Source of the DNA: SZAS-103 sp964449135
GTDB lineage: Bacteria > Pseudomonadota > Gammaproteobacteria > Xanthomonadales > Xanthomonadaceae
Direction: 5' to 3'
Length of the DNA stretch: 64,000 nucleotides
NCBI GenBank assembly: GCA_964449135.1
Contig: CAYUXZ010000004.1
Span: 26,694 to 90,693, forward strand
Position numbers and translations under genes: made by a program. How positions within the stretch are numbered: the first letter of the stretch is position 1; each line of letters starts with the position of its first letter. Below are positions 1-9,080 of this stretch, in pieces. The notes under the pieces are model-generated. The model saw nothing but the letters and a program-made list of their open reading frames with translations, was not told where the DNA came from and searched no databases.

Positions 1-518
1 GCGCGGACGAACGCGAGATCGCCGACGTGCTGTGGACCTATGGCGAGGAACGCATGAGCCGCCGCATCGCGCGCGCGATCGTCGCCGCGCGCGCGCAGGC
101 GCCGATCGAACGCACCGCGCAGCTCGCCGAGCTGATCGCGTCGGTCGTGGGCCGCGGTGCGGACAAGATCCACCCCGCGACGCGCAGCTTCCAGGCGATC
201 CGCATCTTCATCAACCGCGAGCTCGACGACCTCGAGGCCGGCCTCGCCGCGGCGCATGCGCGGCTGCGCGCGGGCGGGCGCCTGGCGGTGATCAGCTTCC
301 ACTCACTGGAAGACCGCATCGTCAAGCGCTTCATCGCCGCGCGCGCGAAGCCTCCCGCGGGCAACCGCCGACTGCCGGCAACGGCTGAATTCGTGCCGAC
401 CCTGCGCGCCATCGGCAGCGATGTGCGCGCTGACGCCGAGGAAATCGTGCGCAATCCGCGCGCGCGCAGCGCGGTGTTGCGCGTCGCCGAGAAGCTCGGT
501 GCAGAGGAGCGGCGATGA
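1..518 (+). CDS. rsmH: RsmH, 16S rRNA m4C1402 methyltransferase (C-terminal part)
   Basis: The reading frame is open from base 3 and the window edge cuts off the N-terminal part, including the SAM-binding motifs. The visible 172 or so residues carry the RsmH hallmarks VLWTYGEER, a TRSFQAIRIFIN-type segment and the motif ISFHSLEDRIVKRF. RsmH N4-methylates C1402 of 16S rRNA in the small subunit. It is normally the second gene of the dcw cluster, after mraZ, which would lie to the left. Its TGA overlaps the ATG of ftsL (ATGA at 515-518), so the two are probably translationally coupled. Identification is secure; the gene is partial only because of the window edge. Confidence 0.96.
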   Translation, partial: ADEREIADVLWTYGEERMSRRIARAIVAARAQAPIERTAQLAELIASVVGRGADKIHPATRSFQAIRIFINRELDDLEAGLAAAHARLRAGGRLAVISFHSLEDRIVKRFIAARAKPPAGNRRLPATAEFVPTLRAIGSDVRADAEEIVRNPRARSAVLRVAEKLGAEERR

Positions 519-805
519 AGCTCGGCGCCGCCCTGTTCGTGCTGCTGCTGATCGCCACGCTTGCGAGCGCGATTGCAGTTGTCTATGCGCGCCAGCAGCA
601 CCGCGACCTGTTCATCCAGCTCAACGCGCTTACGCGCCAGCGCGACGAGATGAACATCGAATTCGGCCGTTTGCAGCTCGAGCAGGCGACCTGGGCGGAA
701 ACCAACCGCGTCGAACAGATCGCGACCGGAAAGCTCGGCATGAGCTATCCGGCGAGTAAGGACATCGTGGTGGTGCGGTCGATAGGCATGGAGGCGCGGC
801 GATGA
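515..805 (+). CDS. ftsL: FtsL, divisome bitopic membrane protein
   Basis: A 96-residue protein with a very short cytoplasmic N-terminus, one membrane helix (about residues 5-24) and a periplasmic leucine-zipper-like stretch (about 27-70), which is the FtsL layout and usual length. FtsL forms the FtsQLB scaffold with FtsB and FtsQ, which activates septal synthesis by FtsWI. Sequence identity in this family is low, so the call rests on size, topology and position between rsmH and ftsI. The start codon overlaps the rsmH stop and the stop overlaps the ftsI start, both as ATGA. Confidence 0.93.
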   Translation: MKLGAALFVLLLIATLASAIAVVYARQQHRDLFIQLNALTRQRDEMNIEFGRLQLEQATWAETNRVEQIATGKLGMSYPASKDIVVVRSIGMEARR

Positions 806-2613
806 GACGAATCCCGCGCCGTTACGAACGCCCGCAACCCGCGCTGCGCCAGCGCCAGCCGGCTGGCGCGAACCTGCGCACGCGCCTGCTCTGGGTCGGC
901 GGCGTGCTGGGCCTGGCCGCGGTCGCGCTGGTCGCGCGCGCGGTGGATCTGCAGTTCGTGCACAAGGATTTCTATCTCCAGCAGGGCGACCAGCGTTTCG
1001 TGCGCGAACTGCCGATCGCGACCTCGCGCGGGATGATCACCGACCGCAACGGCGAGCCGCTGGCGATCTCCACGCCGGTGGAGTCCATCTGGGCCAACCC
1101 CAGCGAATTGTCCGAGCACGCCGACCGCTACGCGCAGCTCGCGCAGGCGCTGGGCGTGCCCGCGAAGGAACTCGCCGCGGAAATCGGCAAGCGTTCCGAC
1201 AAGGAATTCATGTACCTGCGCCGGCACCTGAATCCGGACGAGGCGCAGGCGATCGTCGCGCTGAACATCCCCGGCGTGTATTCGCGCCGCGAATACCGCC
1301 GTTACTACCCGCTCGGCGAGGTGATGGCGCACGTGCTCGGCTACACCAACGTGGACGACCGCGGACAGGAGGGCGTGGAGCTCGCGTTCGACGACTGGCT
1401 GACCGGCAAGCCCGGCGCGCAACGCGTGATCCGCGATCTGCATGGCCGCATCGTCGAGAACGTGGACCTGATCCAACCCGCCGTGCCCGGGCGCGATCTC
1501 GCGTTGTCGATCGACCGCCGCCTGCAGTACCTCGCCTATCGCGAACTCGCCGAAGGCATCCGCAAGAATGACGCGAGCGCGGGCAGTGCGGTGATCCTCG
1601 ACGTGCAGACCGGCGAAGTGCTGGCAATGGTCAACCTGCCTTCGTACAACCCGAACGCGCGCAGCGACGACAGGCCCGGCCTGCATCGCAACCGCGCCGC
1701 GACCGACGTCACCGAGCCCGGATCGGTGATGAAGGCGTTCACGATCGCCGCCGCACTGGAGACCGGAAAGTTCACGCCCGACGCCGTGTTCGATACCAAT
1801 CCGGGCTCGATGGAGCTGGCCGGCCACGTCATCCACGACACGCACAACCACGGCGTGCTGACGATGACCGGCATCATCACCAAGTCCTCGAACGTCGGCG
1901 CGGCGAAGCTGTCGCTGCAGATGGACCGCGACCACATGTACGACGTGTTCCACCGCTTCGGCTTCGGCCAGTCCACGGGCAGCGGCTTCCCCGGCGAATC
2001 GGCGGGCGTGCTGCCGGCCGGCAAGAACTGGTCCACGATCCAGAAGGCGACGATCGCCTACGGTTACGGCGTGTCGGTGACCGCGATGCAGCTCGCGCAG
2101 GCCTACGCGGCGATCGGCAACGGCGGCCGCCTGGTCACGCCGACCTTCGTGAAGGGTGGTGACACGCAGAGCCGCGCGGTGCTCGACCCGCACATCGCGC
2201 AGCAGATCATGCAGATGCTGCTGACCGTGGTCGGGCCGGAAGGCACCGCGCCGCAAGCGGCGGTGCTCGGCTATCGCGTCGCCGGCAAGACCGGCACCGC
2301 GCGTTACGCCGCGGCCGGCGGTTACAGCAAGCAGTACGACAGCGTGTTCGTCGGACTCGTTCCGGCGACGCATCCCAAGCTCGCGATGGTCGTGATGATC
2401 CACGACCCGAAAGGCTCGGTGTACTACGGCGGCCTCGTCGCCGCGCCGGTGTTCGGACGCGTGATGGACGGAGCGCTGCGCCTGCTCGACGTGCCGCCCG
2501 ACAATGTGCAGCAGTGGTACGCCGGGCAGCCCGTCGCGACCCCCGCGCAACCGCAGGAAGCCGATCTGCCGCCGGGCGCGGCGCTCGACGACACCGGAGC
2601 GCCGCCGCGATGA
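802..2613 (+). CDS. ftsI: FtsI (PBP3), septal peptidoglycan transpeptidase
   Basis: A 603-residue class B penicillin-binding protein. It has a cytoplasmic arginine-rich N-terminus, one membrane anchor (about residues 28-48), a pedestal domain and a C-terminal transpeptidase domain. The three active-site motifs are visible: SxxK at S308 (GSVMK), SxN at S362-N364 (SSN) and KTG at K496 (GKTGTA). It crosslinks septal peptidoglycan together with the SEDS polymerase FtsW encoded downstream, and is a beta-lactam target. The C-terminal tail after about residue 575 is proline- and alanine-rich. It is coupled by ATGA overlaps to ftsL and murE. Confidence 0.98.
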   Translation: MRRIPRRYERPQPALRQRQPAGANLRTRLLWVGGVLGLAAVALVARAVDLQFVHKDFYLQQGDQRFVRELPIATSRGMITDRNGEPLAISTPVESIWANPSELSEHADRYAQLAQALGVPAKELAAEIGKRSDKEFMYLRRHLNPDEAQAIVALNIPGVYSRREYRRYYPLGEVMAHVLGYTNVDDRGQEGVELAFDDWLTGKPGAQRVIRDLHGRIVENVDLIQPAVPGRDLALSIDRRLQYLAYRELAEGIRKNDASAGSAVILDVQTGEVLAMVNLPSYNPNARSDDRPGLHRNRAATDVTEPGSVMKAFTIAAALETGKFTPDAVFDTNPGSMELAGHVIHDTHNHGVLTMTGIITKSSNVGAAKLSLQMDRDHMYDVFHRFGFGQSTGSGFPGESAGVLPAGKNWSTIQKATIAYGYGVSVTAMQLAQAYAAIGNGGRLVTPTFVKGGDTQSRAVLDPHIAQQIMQMLLTVVGPEGTAPQAAVLGYRVAGKTGTARYAAAGGYSKQYDSVFVGLVPATHPKLAMVVMIHDPKGSVYYGGLVAAPVFGRVMDGALRLLDVPPDNVQQWYAGQPVATPAQPQEADLPPGAALDDTGAPPR

Positions 2614-4112
2614 ACGCATCCGTTCCCCGGCGCACGATGCCGTTGCGCGAACTGCTCGCGGGCATGGGCGCGTCCGCGTTGCCCGATCGCGACGTTACCG
2701 GTCTGAGTTCGGACAGCCGCGCCGTGCGGGCTGGCGATGCCTTCGTCGCGCTCGCCGGTGCGAGCGCGCACGGCCTGCGCTTCGCCGAGGCGGTACGCAC
2801 GGCCGGCGCGGCTGCGATCATGTTCGATGCGCCAGCGCCTGCGGATGTCGCGGTTCCCGACGACGCGATCGGCGTGCCGAACCTCCGCGCCAGTCTCGGC
2901 GCGCTCGCGGATCGCTTCTACGGATCGCCGTCGGCGCAACTCACGGTGATAGGCGTCACCGGCACGAACGGAAAGACCTCGTTCGTGCAACTGCTGTCGC
3001 AGGCGCTGAGCCTGCGCGGCGAGATTGCCGGCAGCATCGGCACGCTGGGTGCGGGCCTGGTCGGACAGGTCGTCGCCGGCGAGCGCACCACGCCCGACGT
3101 GATCGCGGTGCACCGCCTGCTCGCGCAGATGCGCGACGCGGGCGCGAGCCACGTCGCGATGGAAGTGTCCTCGCATGCGCTCGAGCAGGGTCGTGTTGAC
3201 GCGGTCGCGTTCGATGTCGCGGTGTTCACCAACCTCACCCGAGACCACCTCGACTACCACGGCACGATGCAGGCCTACGGCGCCGCAAAGACCAAGCTGT
3301 TCGCGTGGCCGACGCTGCGCGCAGCCGTCGTGAATCTCGACGATGCCTTCGGCGCCGAACTGTTCCGCACGCTGCCCGGATCGCTGCGCCGGATCGGCGT
3401 GAGCTCGCGCGACGCAGGCGACGCGACGCTGCGCGCGGAAAACCTGCGACTCGACGCCATTGGTATCGCCTTCGAGTTGGTGCAGGGAAGCGAACGACGC
3501 GCGATCGCATCGAAACTGCTCGGCCGCTTCAACGTGGACAACCTGCTCGCTGTTTCCGGCGCACTGCTCGCGCTCAACTGGAGCCTGGGCGACATCGCGG
3601 CGCTGCTGCCGCAGTTGCAACCGGTGCATGGACGCATGAACCGGGCGGGGGGCGATGCGCGTAGTCCATTGGTGGTGGTGGACTACGCGCATACGCCGGA
3701 CGCGCTCGAACAGGCGCTGACGAGTCTGCGCGAGCACACCGCCGGCAAGCTGATCTGCGTGTTCGGCTGCGGCGGCGAGCGTGATCGCGGCAAGCGGCCG
3801 CAGATGGGCGAGATCGCAAGCCGCCTGGCGGATTGGGTCGTCATCACCGACGACAATCCGCGCGGCGAGGATGGCGATGCGATCGTTGACGAAATTCTTT
3901 CCGGACTAGAGAGCCTTGACGCCAACATCGTCCGTGACCGTGCAGCGGCGATCGCGCTGGCGATCGAGCAGGCGCAGCCCGGCGACGTGGTGCTGATCGC
4001 CGGCAAGGGCCACGAGTCCTACCAGGAAGTGCAGGGCGTGCGCCGTCCGTTCGACGACATGGCGCAGGCGCTCGCGGCGCTCGCAACGCGTATCGCGGAG
4101 GACCGTACATGA
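2610..4112 (+). CDS. murE: MurE, UDP-MurNAc-L-Ala-D-Glu:meso-DAP ligase
   Basis: A 500-residue Mur ligase that adds the third amino acid of the stem peptide in the cytoplasm, using ATP. The ATP-binding motif GTNGKT is at residues 118-123. DNPR at 415-418 is the signature of meso-diaminopimelate-specific enzymes, so Gram-negative DAP-type peptidoglycan is expected. An in-frame extension to 2514 exists, but the ATG at 2610 gives the normal N-terminus and overlaps the ftsI stop (ATGA). The stop likewise overlaps the murF start. The gene is intact and close to the usual length. Confidence 0.98.
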   Translation: MNASVPRRTMPLRELLAGMGASALPDRDVTGLSSDSRAVRAGDAFVALAGASAHGLRFAEAVRTAGAAAIMFDAPAPADVAVPDDAIGVPNLRASLGALADRFYGSPSAQLTVIGVTGTNGKTSFVQLLSQALSLRGEIAGSIGTLGAGLVGQVVAGERTTPDVIAVHRLLAQMRDAGASHVAMEVSSHALEQGRVDAVAFDVAVFTNLTRDHLDYHGTMQAYGAAKTKLFAWPTLRAAVVNLDDAFGAELFRTLPGSLRRIGVSSRDAGDATLRAENLRLDAIGIAFELVQGSERRAIASKLLGRFNVDNLLAVSGALLALNWSLGDIAALLPQLQPVHGRMNRAGGDARSPLVVVDYAHTPDALEQALTSLREHTAGKLICVFGCGGERDRGKRPQMGEIASRLADWVVITDDNPRGEDGDAIVDEILSGLESLDANIVRDRAAAIALAIEQAQPGDVVLIAGKGHESYQEVQGVRRPFDDMAQALAALATRIAEDRT

Positions 4113-5509
4113 GGCCGCTGCTGCTCGGCGAGATCGCGCGCTGGTGCGAAGCGCGGCTGCTCGGCGGCGCCGACGCGGTCGATCAGGAAATCGATGCGGT
4201 CGCAACCGACACGCGTACGCTCGATCCGAAGGATGGACGCCGCGTGCTGTTCGTCGCCCTGCGCGGCGAGAACCACGACGCGCACGACCACCTCGATGCC
4301 GCGATCGCGGGCGGCGCGGTCGCGCTGCTCGTGCATCGCCCGACGGAGACCCCGATCCCGCAGCTGCTTTGTGGCGACACCCTGCAGGCGCTGGGCGATC
4401 TCGCTGCGGGCGCGCAGCAAGGCCGGCCCGCGAAAGTCATCGCGCTGACGGGCAGCAATGGCAAGACCAGCGTCAAGGCGCTGCTGCTCGGCATCCTCGA
4501 ACGCACCGGCAAGGCCTACGCGAATCCCGGCAACCGCAACAACGAGATCGGCCTGCCGCTTGCGGTGCTCGACGCGACCGAGGACGCGGACTACGCGATC
4601 TACGAGATGGGCGCGGGCAAGCCCGGCGACATCGCCTACCTCACCAGCATCGTGCGGCCGGACGTCGCACTGGTGAACAACATCGCGCCCGCGCATCTGG
4701 AACGGATGGGCACGCTGCTCGGTGTCGCGCAGACCAAGGGCGCGATCTACGAGGCGCTGCCATCCGACGGCGTCGCCGCGATCAACGCCGACGACGCGTT
4801 CGCGCCGTATTTCGAAGGCCTCGCCGGTGGCTGCCGCGTGCTGCGCTACGGACTCGAAGCCAGCGCCGAGATCACGGCGCGTTCGATCCGCCTCGATGCG
4901 CAGGGCAGTCGCTTCGAGCTCGTGACCCCACAAGGTAATGCGACGATCGCGTTGCCGCTGCCGGGCCGGCACAACGTGAGCAACGCGCTCGCGGCGACCG
5001 CGCTCGCGCTCGGCGCGGGCATTGCGATCGACACGATCCGCGAAGGGCTGGAGAACGCGCGTGCCGTGCCTGGCCGGCAGATCGCGCACATGTTGAGCGA
5101 CGGCGCGGTGCTGATCGACGACAGCTACAACGCGAACCCGGGTTCGGTCGAAGCCGCGATTACCGCGCTCGCCGCGGCCGGCGGCGAGGCTTGGCTGGTG
5201 CTCGGTGACATGGCCGAACTCGGCGAAGGCAGCGAGTTCCTGCACGCCCAGGCCGGCGACAGCGCGCGCGCCAAGGGCATCGCGCGTCTGTACACGATCG
5301 GGACGCTGTCGCGCGCGACCGCGCGCGCGTTCGGATCGGAAGCGCGCCACTTCACCGACCAGTCCTCGCTGATCGCCGCGCTGCGCAGCGATCTGCACAG
5401 CGGGGTGCGCGTTCTGGTGAAAGGCTCGCGCTCCAGCGCGATGGACCGAGTGGTCGCGGCGCTGCTCGCCGATCAGCGCACGACACAGGGAGGCGCCCAT
5501 GCTGCTTGA
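4109..5509 (+). CDS. murF: MurF, UDP-MurNAc-tripeptide:D-Ala-D-Ala ligase
   Basis: A 466-residue Mur ligase that completes the UDP-MurNAc-pentapeptide by adding D-Ala-D-Ala, the product of the Ddl encoded 6 kb downstream. The P-loop GSNGKT is at residues 115-120. The N-terminal domain carries the TDTRTL-type uridine-binding segment and the C-terminal domain has DDSYNANP. The start overlaps the murE stop (ATGA), and the end overlaps mraY by 11 bases. The gene is intact and of normal length. Confidence 0.98.
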   Translation: MRPLLLGEIARWCEARLLGGADAVDQEIDAVATDTRTLDPKDGRRVLFVALRGENHDAHDHLDAAIAGGAVALLVHRPTETPIPQLLCGDTLQALGDLAAGAQQGRPAKVIALTGSNGKTSVKALLLGILERTGKAYANPGNRNNEIGLPLAVLDATEDADYAIYEMGAGKPGDIAYLTSIVRPDVALVNNIAPAHLERMGTLLGVAQTKGAIYEALPSDGVAAINADDAFAPYFEGLAGGCRVLRYGLEASAEITARSIRLDAQGSRFELVTPQGNATIALPLPGRHNVSNALAATALALGAGIAIDTIREGLENARAVPGRQIAHMLSDGAVLIDDSYNANPGSVEAAITALAAAGGEAWLVLGDMAELGEGSEFLHAQAGDSARAKGIARLYTIGTLSRATARAFGSEARHFTDQSSLIAALRSDLHSGVRVLVKGSRSSAMDRVVAALLADQRTTQGGAHAA

Positions 5510-6596
5510 ACTCACGCGCTGGCTGCACGGACTCGAACACATCCGTTTCTTCGCCCTGTTCGCCTACATCACTTTCCGCGGAATCATGAGCGCGCTGACC
5601 GCGCTCGCGCTGTCGCTGTGGATGGGGCCTTCGATCATCCGCCGCCTCGCCCAGCTCAAGGGCGGCCAGCCGATCCGCACCGACGGACCGCAGTCGCATT
5701 TCTCCAAGGCCGGCACGCCGACCATGGGCGGAGCGCTGATCCTGTCCGCAGTCGCGCTCTCGACGCTGCTCTGGGCGGACCTGCACAACCGCTACGTCTG
5801 GATCGTGCTCGGCGTGCTCGTCGCGTTCGGCGCGATCGGCTGGCAGGACGACTGGATCAAGATCGTCAAGCGCGATCCCAACGGCATGCGCTCGCGCACG
5901 AAATACGCGCTGCAGTCGCTGTGCGGCCTCGCCGCGGGCGTCGCGCTGTACTGGGTGGCGCAGGATCCGGCCTGCGCGGCCTGCACCACGTTCTACGTGC
6001 CGTTGCTGAAGATCGTCGCGATTCCGCTGGGCGTGGGTTTCATAGCCGTCGCGTACTTCTGGATCGTCGGCTTCTCCAACGCGGTCAATCTCACCGACGG
6101 CCTCGACGGGCTCGCGATCATGCCTTCGGTACTCGTCGCCTCGGCGCTGGGTGCGTTCGCCTACCTGTCCGGCCACGCGGAGTTCGCGAAGTACCTGCAG
6201 ATTCCCGCTGTGCCCGGCGCGGGCGAGATGGTGATCTTCTGCGGCGCGATCGCCGGCGCGGGACTGGGTTTCCTCTGGTTCAACACCTACCCGGCGATGG
6301 TGTTCATGGGCGACATCGGCGCGCTCGCGCTCGGCGCGGCGCTCGCGACCGTCGCGGTGATCGTGCGACAGGAACTCACGCTCGTGCTGATGGGCGGCAT
6401 CTTCGTGATCGAGACGCTGTCCGTGATGATCCAGGTCGCGAGCTTCAAGCTCACCGGCAAGCGCGTGTTCCGGATGGCGCCGATCCACCACCACTTCGAA
6501 TTGAAAGGCTGGCCCGAACCGCGGGTCATCGTGCGTTTCTGGATCATCTCGGTGATGTTGGTTCTTGTCGGTCTCGCCACGCTCAAAGTTCGGTGA
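5499..6596 (+). CDS. mraY: MraY, phospho-MurNAc-pentapeptide translocase (lipid I synthase)
   Basis: A 365-residue polytopic membrane enzyme that transfers phospho-MurNAc-pentapeptide to undecaprenyl phosphate, giving lipid I. Conserved acidic motifs are visible: WQDDWIK (D117-D118), NLTDGLDG (D200, D203) and FMGDIGALALG. The HHHFE-type histidine motif (PIHHHFELKGWPE) lies near the C-terminus. An AGGGAGG-like ribosome binding site precedes the ATG at 5499 inside the end of murF. Its TGA overlaps the start of a 17-codon ORF, described separately, rather than murD, which would be expected here in most Gram-negatives. Confidence 0.98.
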   Translation: MLLELTRWLHGLEHIRFFALFAYITFRGIMSALTALALSLWMGPSIIRRLAQLKGGQPIRTDGPQSHFSKAGTPTMGGALILSAVALSTLLWADLHNRYVWIVLGVLVAFGAIGWQDDWIKIVKRDPNGMRSRTKYALQSLCGLAAGVALYWVAQDPACAACTTFYVPLLKIVAIPLGVGFIAVAYFWIVGFSNAVNLTDGLDGLAIMPSVLVASALGAFAYLSGHAEFAKYLQIPAVPGAGEMVIFCGAIAGAGLGFLWFNTYPAMVFMGDIGALALGAALATVAVIVRQELTLVLMGGIFVIETLSVMIQVASFKLTGKRVFRMAPIHHHFELKGWPEPRVIVRFWIISVMLVLVGLATLKVR

Positions 6597-6649
6597 TGCC
6601 AATGTCAACGCAAAAACCATTGCTCTTTCGCAAACCCCTGGTGCGGTGA
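6596..6649 (+). CDS. possible 17-codon coupling ORF between mraY and ftsW
   Basis: The 52 bases between mraY and ftsW are exactly filled by an ATG-to-TGA frame encoding MPMSTQKPLLFRKPLVR. Its ATG overlaps the mraY stop (TGATG at 6594-6598) and its TGA overlaps the ftsW start (TGATG at 6647-6651). A second in-frame ATG follows two codons later. The segment is clearly less GC-rich than its surroundings. It may only carry ribosomes across a gap left by loss of murD. There is no evidence that the peptide itself has a function, and chance remains possible. Confidence 0.35.
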   Translation: MPMSTQKPLLFRKPLVR

Positions 6650-7974
6650 TGAATCTTCCCGAACGCCACCTGCATTCCAGCGGCGCCGGCCAGGCGCTGC
6701 GCCTGGACGCGATCACCGGCCGCTACGATCCGGTGCTGGCGGCGATCGCGATCGCAATTGCAGGCATCGGCGTGGTGATGGTCGGCTCGAGCTCGATCGC
6801 GGTCGCCGAAGGGCAGGGACTGGGGCCGTTCTATTTCCTGATCCGCCACGTCGTGTTCCTGCTCGGCGGCGTAGGTCTTGCGATCGCACTGATGCGCACC
6901 GAACTGCGCCTGCTCGAGCAGCGCAGCCATCTGCTGCTGGCGCTGTGCTTCGTGTTGCTCGCCGCGGTGTTTGTACCCGGCGCGGGTCGCACGATCAACG
7001 GCGCCAAGCGCTGGTTGAACCTGGGCTTCGCGAATTTCCAGGCGGTCGAAGCGGTCAAACCCATGCTGATCGTGTGGCTGGCCAGCTACCTGGTGCGCAA
7101 TCGCGAGGACATTGCGACGCGTTGGTGGCCGCTGCTCAAGCCTGTCGGCGTCGCGCTCGCGCTGGTCGCGCTGTTGCTGCTGCAGCCGGATTTTGGTTCG
7201 GCTTCGCTGATCCTCGCCGTCACCGGCGGAATGCTGCTGCTCGGCGGCGCGAGCCTGCTGCGCCTGTTCGGCCCGGTGCTGGTCGGCCTGCCCGTGTTCG
7301 CGATGGTCGCGATATCGCAGGCCTACCGCGTGCGCCGGCTGACCTCGTTCCTCGATCCTTGGGCCGATCCGTTCAAGGACGGCTTCCAGCTCACCCAGGC
7401 GCTGATCGCGGTCGGACGCGGCGAATGGTTCGGTGTCGGACTCGGCGGCAGCGTGCAGAAACTCTTCTACCTGCCCGAGGCGCACACCGATTTCATCCTC
7501 GCGGTGATCGCCGAGGAGTTCGGATTCGTCGGAATTCTTGTGGTGGTGGGTCTGTACGCGGCCTTCACCGCGCGCTGTTTCCGCATCGGCCTGCGCGCGG
7601 CCGCGCTGGGTCGGTATTTCGCAGCGAACTGCGCGTTCGGCATCTCGCTCTGGATGAGCTTGCAGGCACTGGTGTCGATCGGCGTGAACCTCGGCCTGCT
7701 GCCGACGAAAGGGCTGACCCTGCCGCTGATTTCCTCGGGCGGGTCGAGCGTGCTGATGTCCGCGGCGGCGGTGGGACTGATGTTGCGCATCAGCTACGAA
7801 GTCGATCGCGCGCAGCGCCAGGTCGCGCGTGCGCGCGCCGATGCGTCGGCGATGCCGGTCGAGATCGCGCCCGTGCACATGCTCATGCCCATGCCGGTCG
7901 ATGCGCCGGTCAGCGCGCGCGAACGCGCCGGCCTGCGCGTGCGGATCGAACCGCATATCGGAGAGCCCGCTTGA
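6649..7974 (+). CDS. ftsW: FtsW, SEDS-family septal glycosyltransferase
   Basis: A 441-residue SEDS protein with about ten membrane helices. FtsW polymerises lipid II at the septum together with FtsI. Family features include the AGRTINGAKRWLNLG region, the QPDFGSA motif (about residues 180-186) and the late LPLISSGGSS motif. The ATG at 6649 is preferred over an in-frame extension to 6565, which would run into mraY. This start overlaps the TGA of the small upstream ORF. The stop overlaps the probable TTG start of murG (TTGA). Confidence 0.97.
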   Translation: MNLPERHLHSSGAGQALRLDAITGRYDPVLAAIAIAIAGIGVVMVGSSSIAVAEGQGLGPFYFLIRHVVFLLGGVGLAIALMRTELRLLEQRSHLLLALCFVLLAAVFVPGAGRTINGAKRWLNLGFANFQAVEAVKPMLIVWLASYLVRNREDIATRWWPLLKPVGVALALVALLLLQPDFGSASLILAVTGGMLLLGGASLLRLFGPVLVGLPVFAMVAISQAYRVRRLTSFLDPWADPFKDGFQLTQALIAVGRGEWFGVGLGGSVQKLFYLPEAHTDFILAVIAEEFGFVGILVVVGLYAAFTARCFRIGLRAAALGRYFAANCAFGISLWMSLQALVSIGVNLGLLPTKGLTLPLISSGGSSVLMSAAAVGLMLRISYEVDRAQRQVARARADASAMPVEIAPVHMLMPMPVDAPVSARERAGLRVRIEPHIGEPA

Positions 7975-9080
7975 ACGCCGTGCTCGCTCCGATGAATGCG
8001 CGTCCGGTGATGATCCTCGCCGGCGGCACCGGCGGGCACATCTTCCCGGGCATTGCGGTGGCGCGCGCGCTGCGCGATCACGACGTGCCGGTGGTGTGGA
8101 TGGGTTCGGCCGGCGGCATGGAAACGCGGCTGGTGCCCGCGCACGGCATCGCGATCGACACGCTGCGCATCCGCGGCCTGCGCGGCAAGGGCGCGTTCGC
8201 GTTGCTCACCGCACCGTTCAAGCTCGTGCGGGCATTGCTCGACGCGATGAACATCCTGCGCCGTCAGCGCCCGCGCAGCGTCTTGAGCATGGGCGGATTC
8301 GCGGCGGGGCCGGGCGGTGTCGCGGCGTGGCTGTTGCGCCGCCCGTTGATCGTGCACGAAGCCAACCGTGCGCCGGGATTCACCAATCGCGTGCTCGCGA
8401 AGATCGCGCGGCGCGTGCTCTGCGGATTCCCCGGCAGCTTCGCGGGCGGCGGCGAAGTGGTCGGCAATCCGGTGCGCGCGGAAGTCGCCGCGCTGCCACC
8501 GCCGGCGCAGCGCTTCGCGAATCGCGACGGCGCGCTGCGCGTGCTCGTGCTCGGCGGCAGCCAGGGTGCGCGTGCACTGAACGCCGCGGTACCCAAGGCG
8601 ATCGCGGCGCTGTCCGATCTGGGCATCGAAGTCCGCCACCAATGCGGCGAGGCGCTGCGCGCGGAGGCCGAAGCCGCGTACACGCAGGCCGGCGTGAATG
8701 CATCGATCGAGCCATTTATCCAGGACATGGCCGGCGCGTATGCCTGGGCCGATCTTCTGATCTGCCGCGCGGGCGCGATGACGCTCGCCGAAGTCTGCGC
8801 GGCGGGAATCGGCGCGCTGCTCGTGCCGTTCCCGGCGGCGGTGGACGACCACCAGACCCGCAACGCGGAATACCTCGTCGAGCGCGGTGCGGCGCGCCTG
8901 CTGCCGCAGTCGGACGATCTCGCCGATCGCCTGCAGTCCGCGCTGCGCGAGTTGCTGTCCGATCGCGCGACGCTGCTGGCGATGGCCGAATCCGCGCGCG
9001 CGGCCGCGCTACCCGACGCGGCCGCGCACGTCGCCGCGATCTGCATGCAGGAAAGCCGTACTTCCGGAGAAGCCGCATGA
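7971..9080 (+). CDS. murG: MurG, lipid II synthase (GT28)
   Basis: A 369-residue GT28 enzyme that adds GlcNAc to lipid I on the cytoplasmic face of the inner membrane. The N-terminal glycine loop GGTGGH is at residues 18-23, and the UDP-GlcNAc-binding part carries CRAGAMTLAEV. I chose TTG at 7971 because GGAGAG lies five bases upstream and the start overlaps the ftsW stop. The ATG at 7992 is a fair alternative that shortens the protein by seven residues. The frame stays open far upstream through ftsW, but that is only GC-rich readthrough. The stop overlaps the murC start (ATGA). Confidence 0.96.
   Translation: MNAVLAPMNARPVMILAGGTGGHIFPGIAVARALRDHDVPVVWMGSAGGMETRLVPAHGIAIDTLRIRGLRGKGAFALLTAPFKLVRALLDAMNILRRQRPRSVLSMGGFAAGPGGVAAWLLRRPLIVHEANRAPGFTNRVLAKIARRVLCGFPGSFAGGGEVVGNPVRAEVAALPPPAQRFANRDGALRVLVLGGSQGARALNAAVPKAIAALSDLGIEVRHQCGEALRAEAEAAYTQAGVNASIEPFIQDMAGAYAWADLLICRAGAMTLAEVCAAGIGALLVPFPAAVDDHQTRNAEYLVERGAARLLPQSDDLADRLQSALRELLSDRATLLAMAESARAAALPDAAAHVAAICMQESRTSGEAA

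Noticed and set aside
745..2619. Long open frame of over 600 codons on the minus strand opposite ftsI
   Set aside because: It is an antisense shadow of ftsI in very GC-rich DNA; the translation is Arg- and His-rich and has no domain. Similar shadows opposite secA, pilB, murE and sucC were rejected for the same reason.
6945..7970. In-frame upstream extension of murG through ftsW
   Set aside because: The extension is Arg-rich out-of-frame ftsW sequence. MurG similarity begins only after the TTG at 7971.
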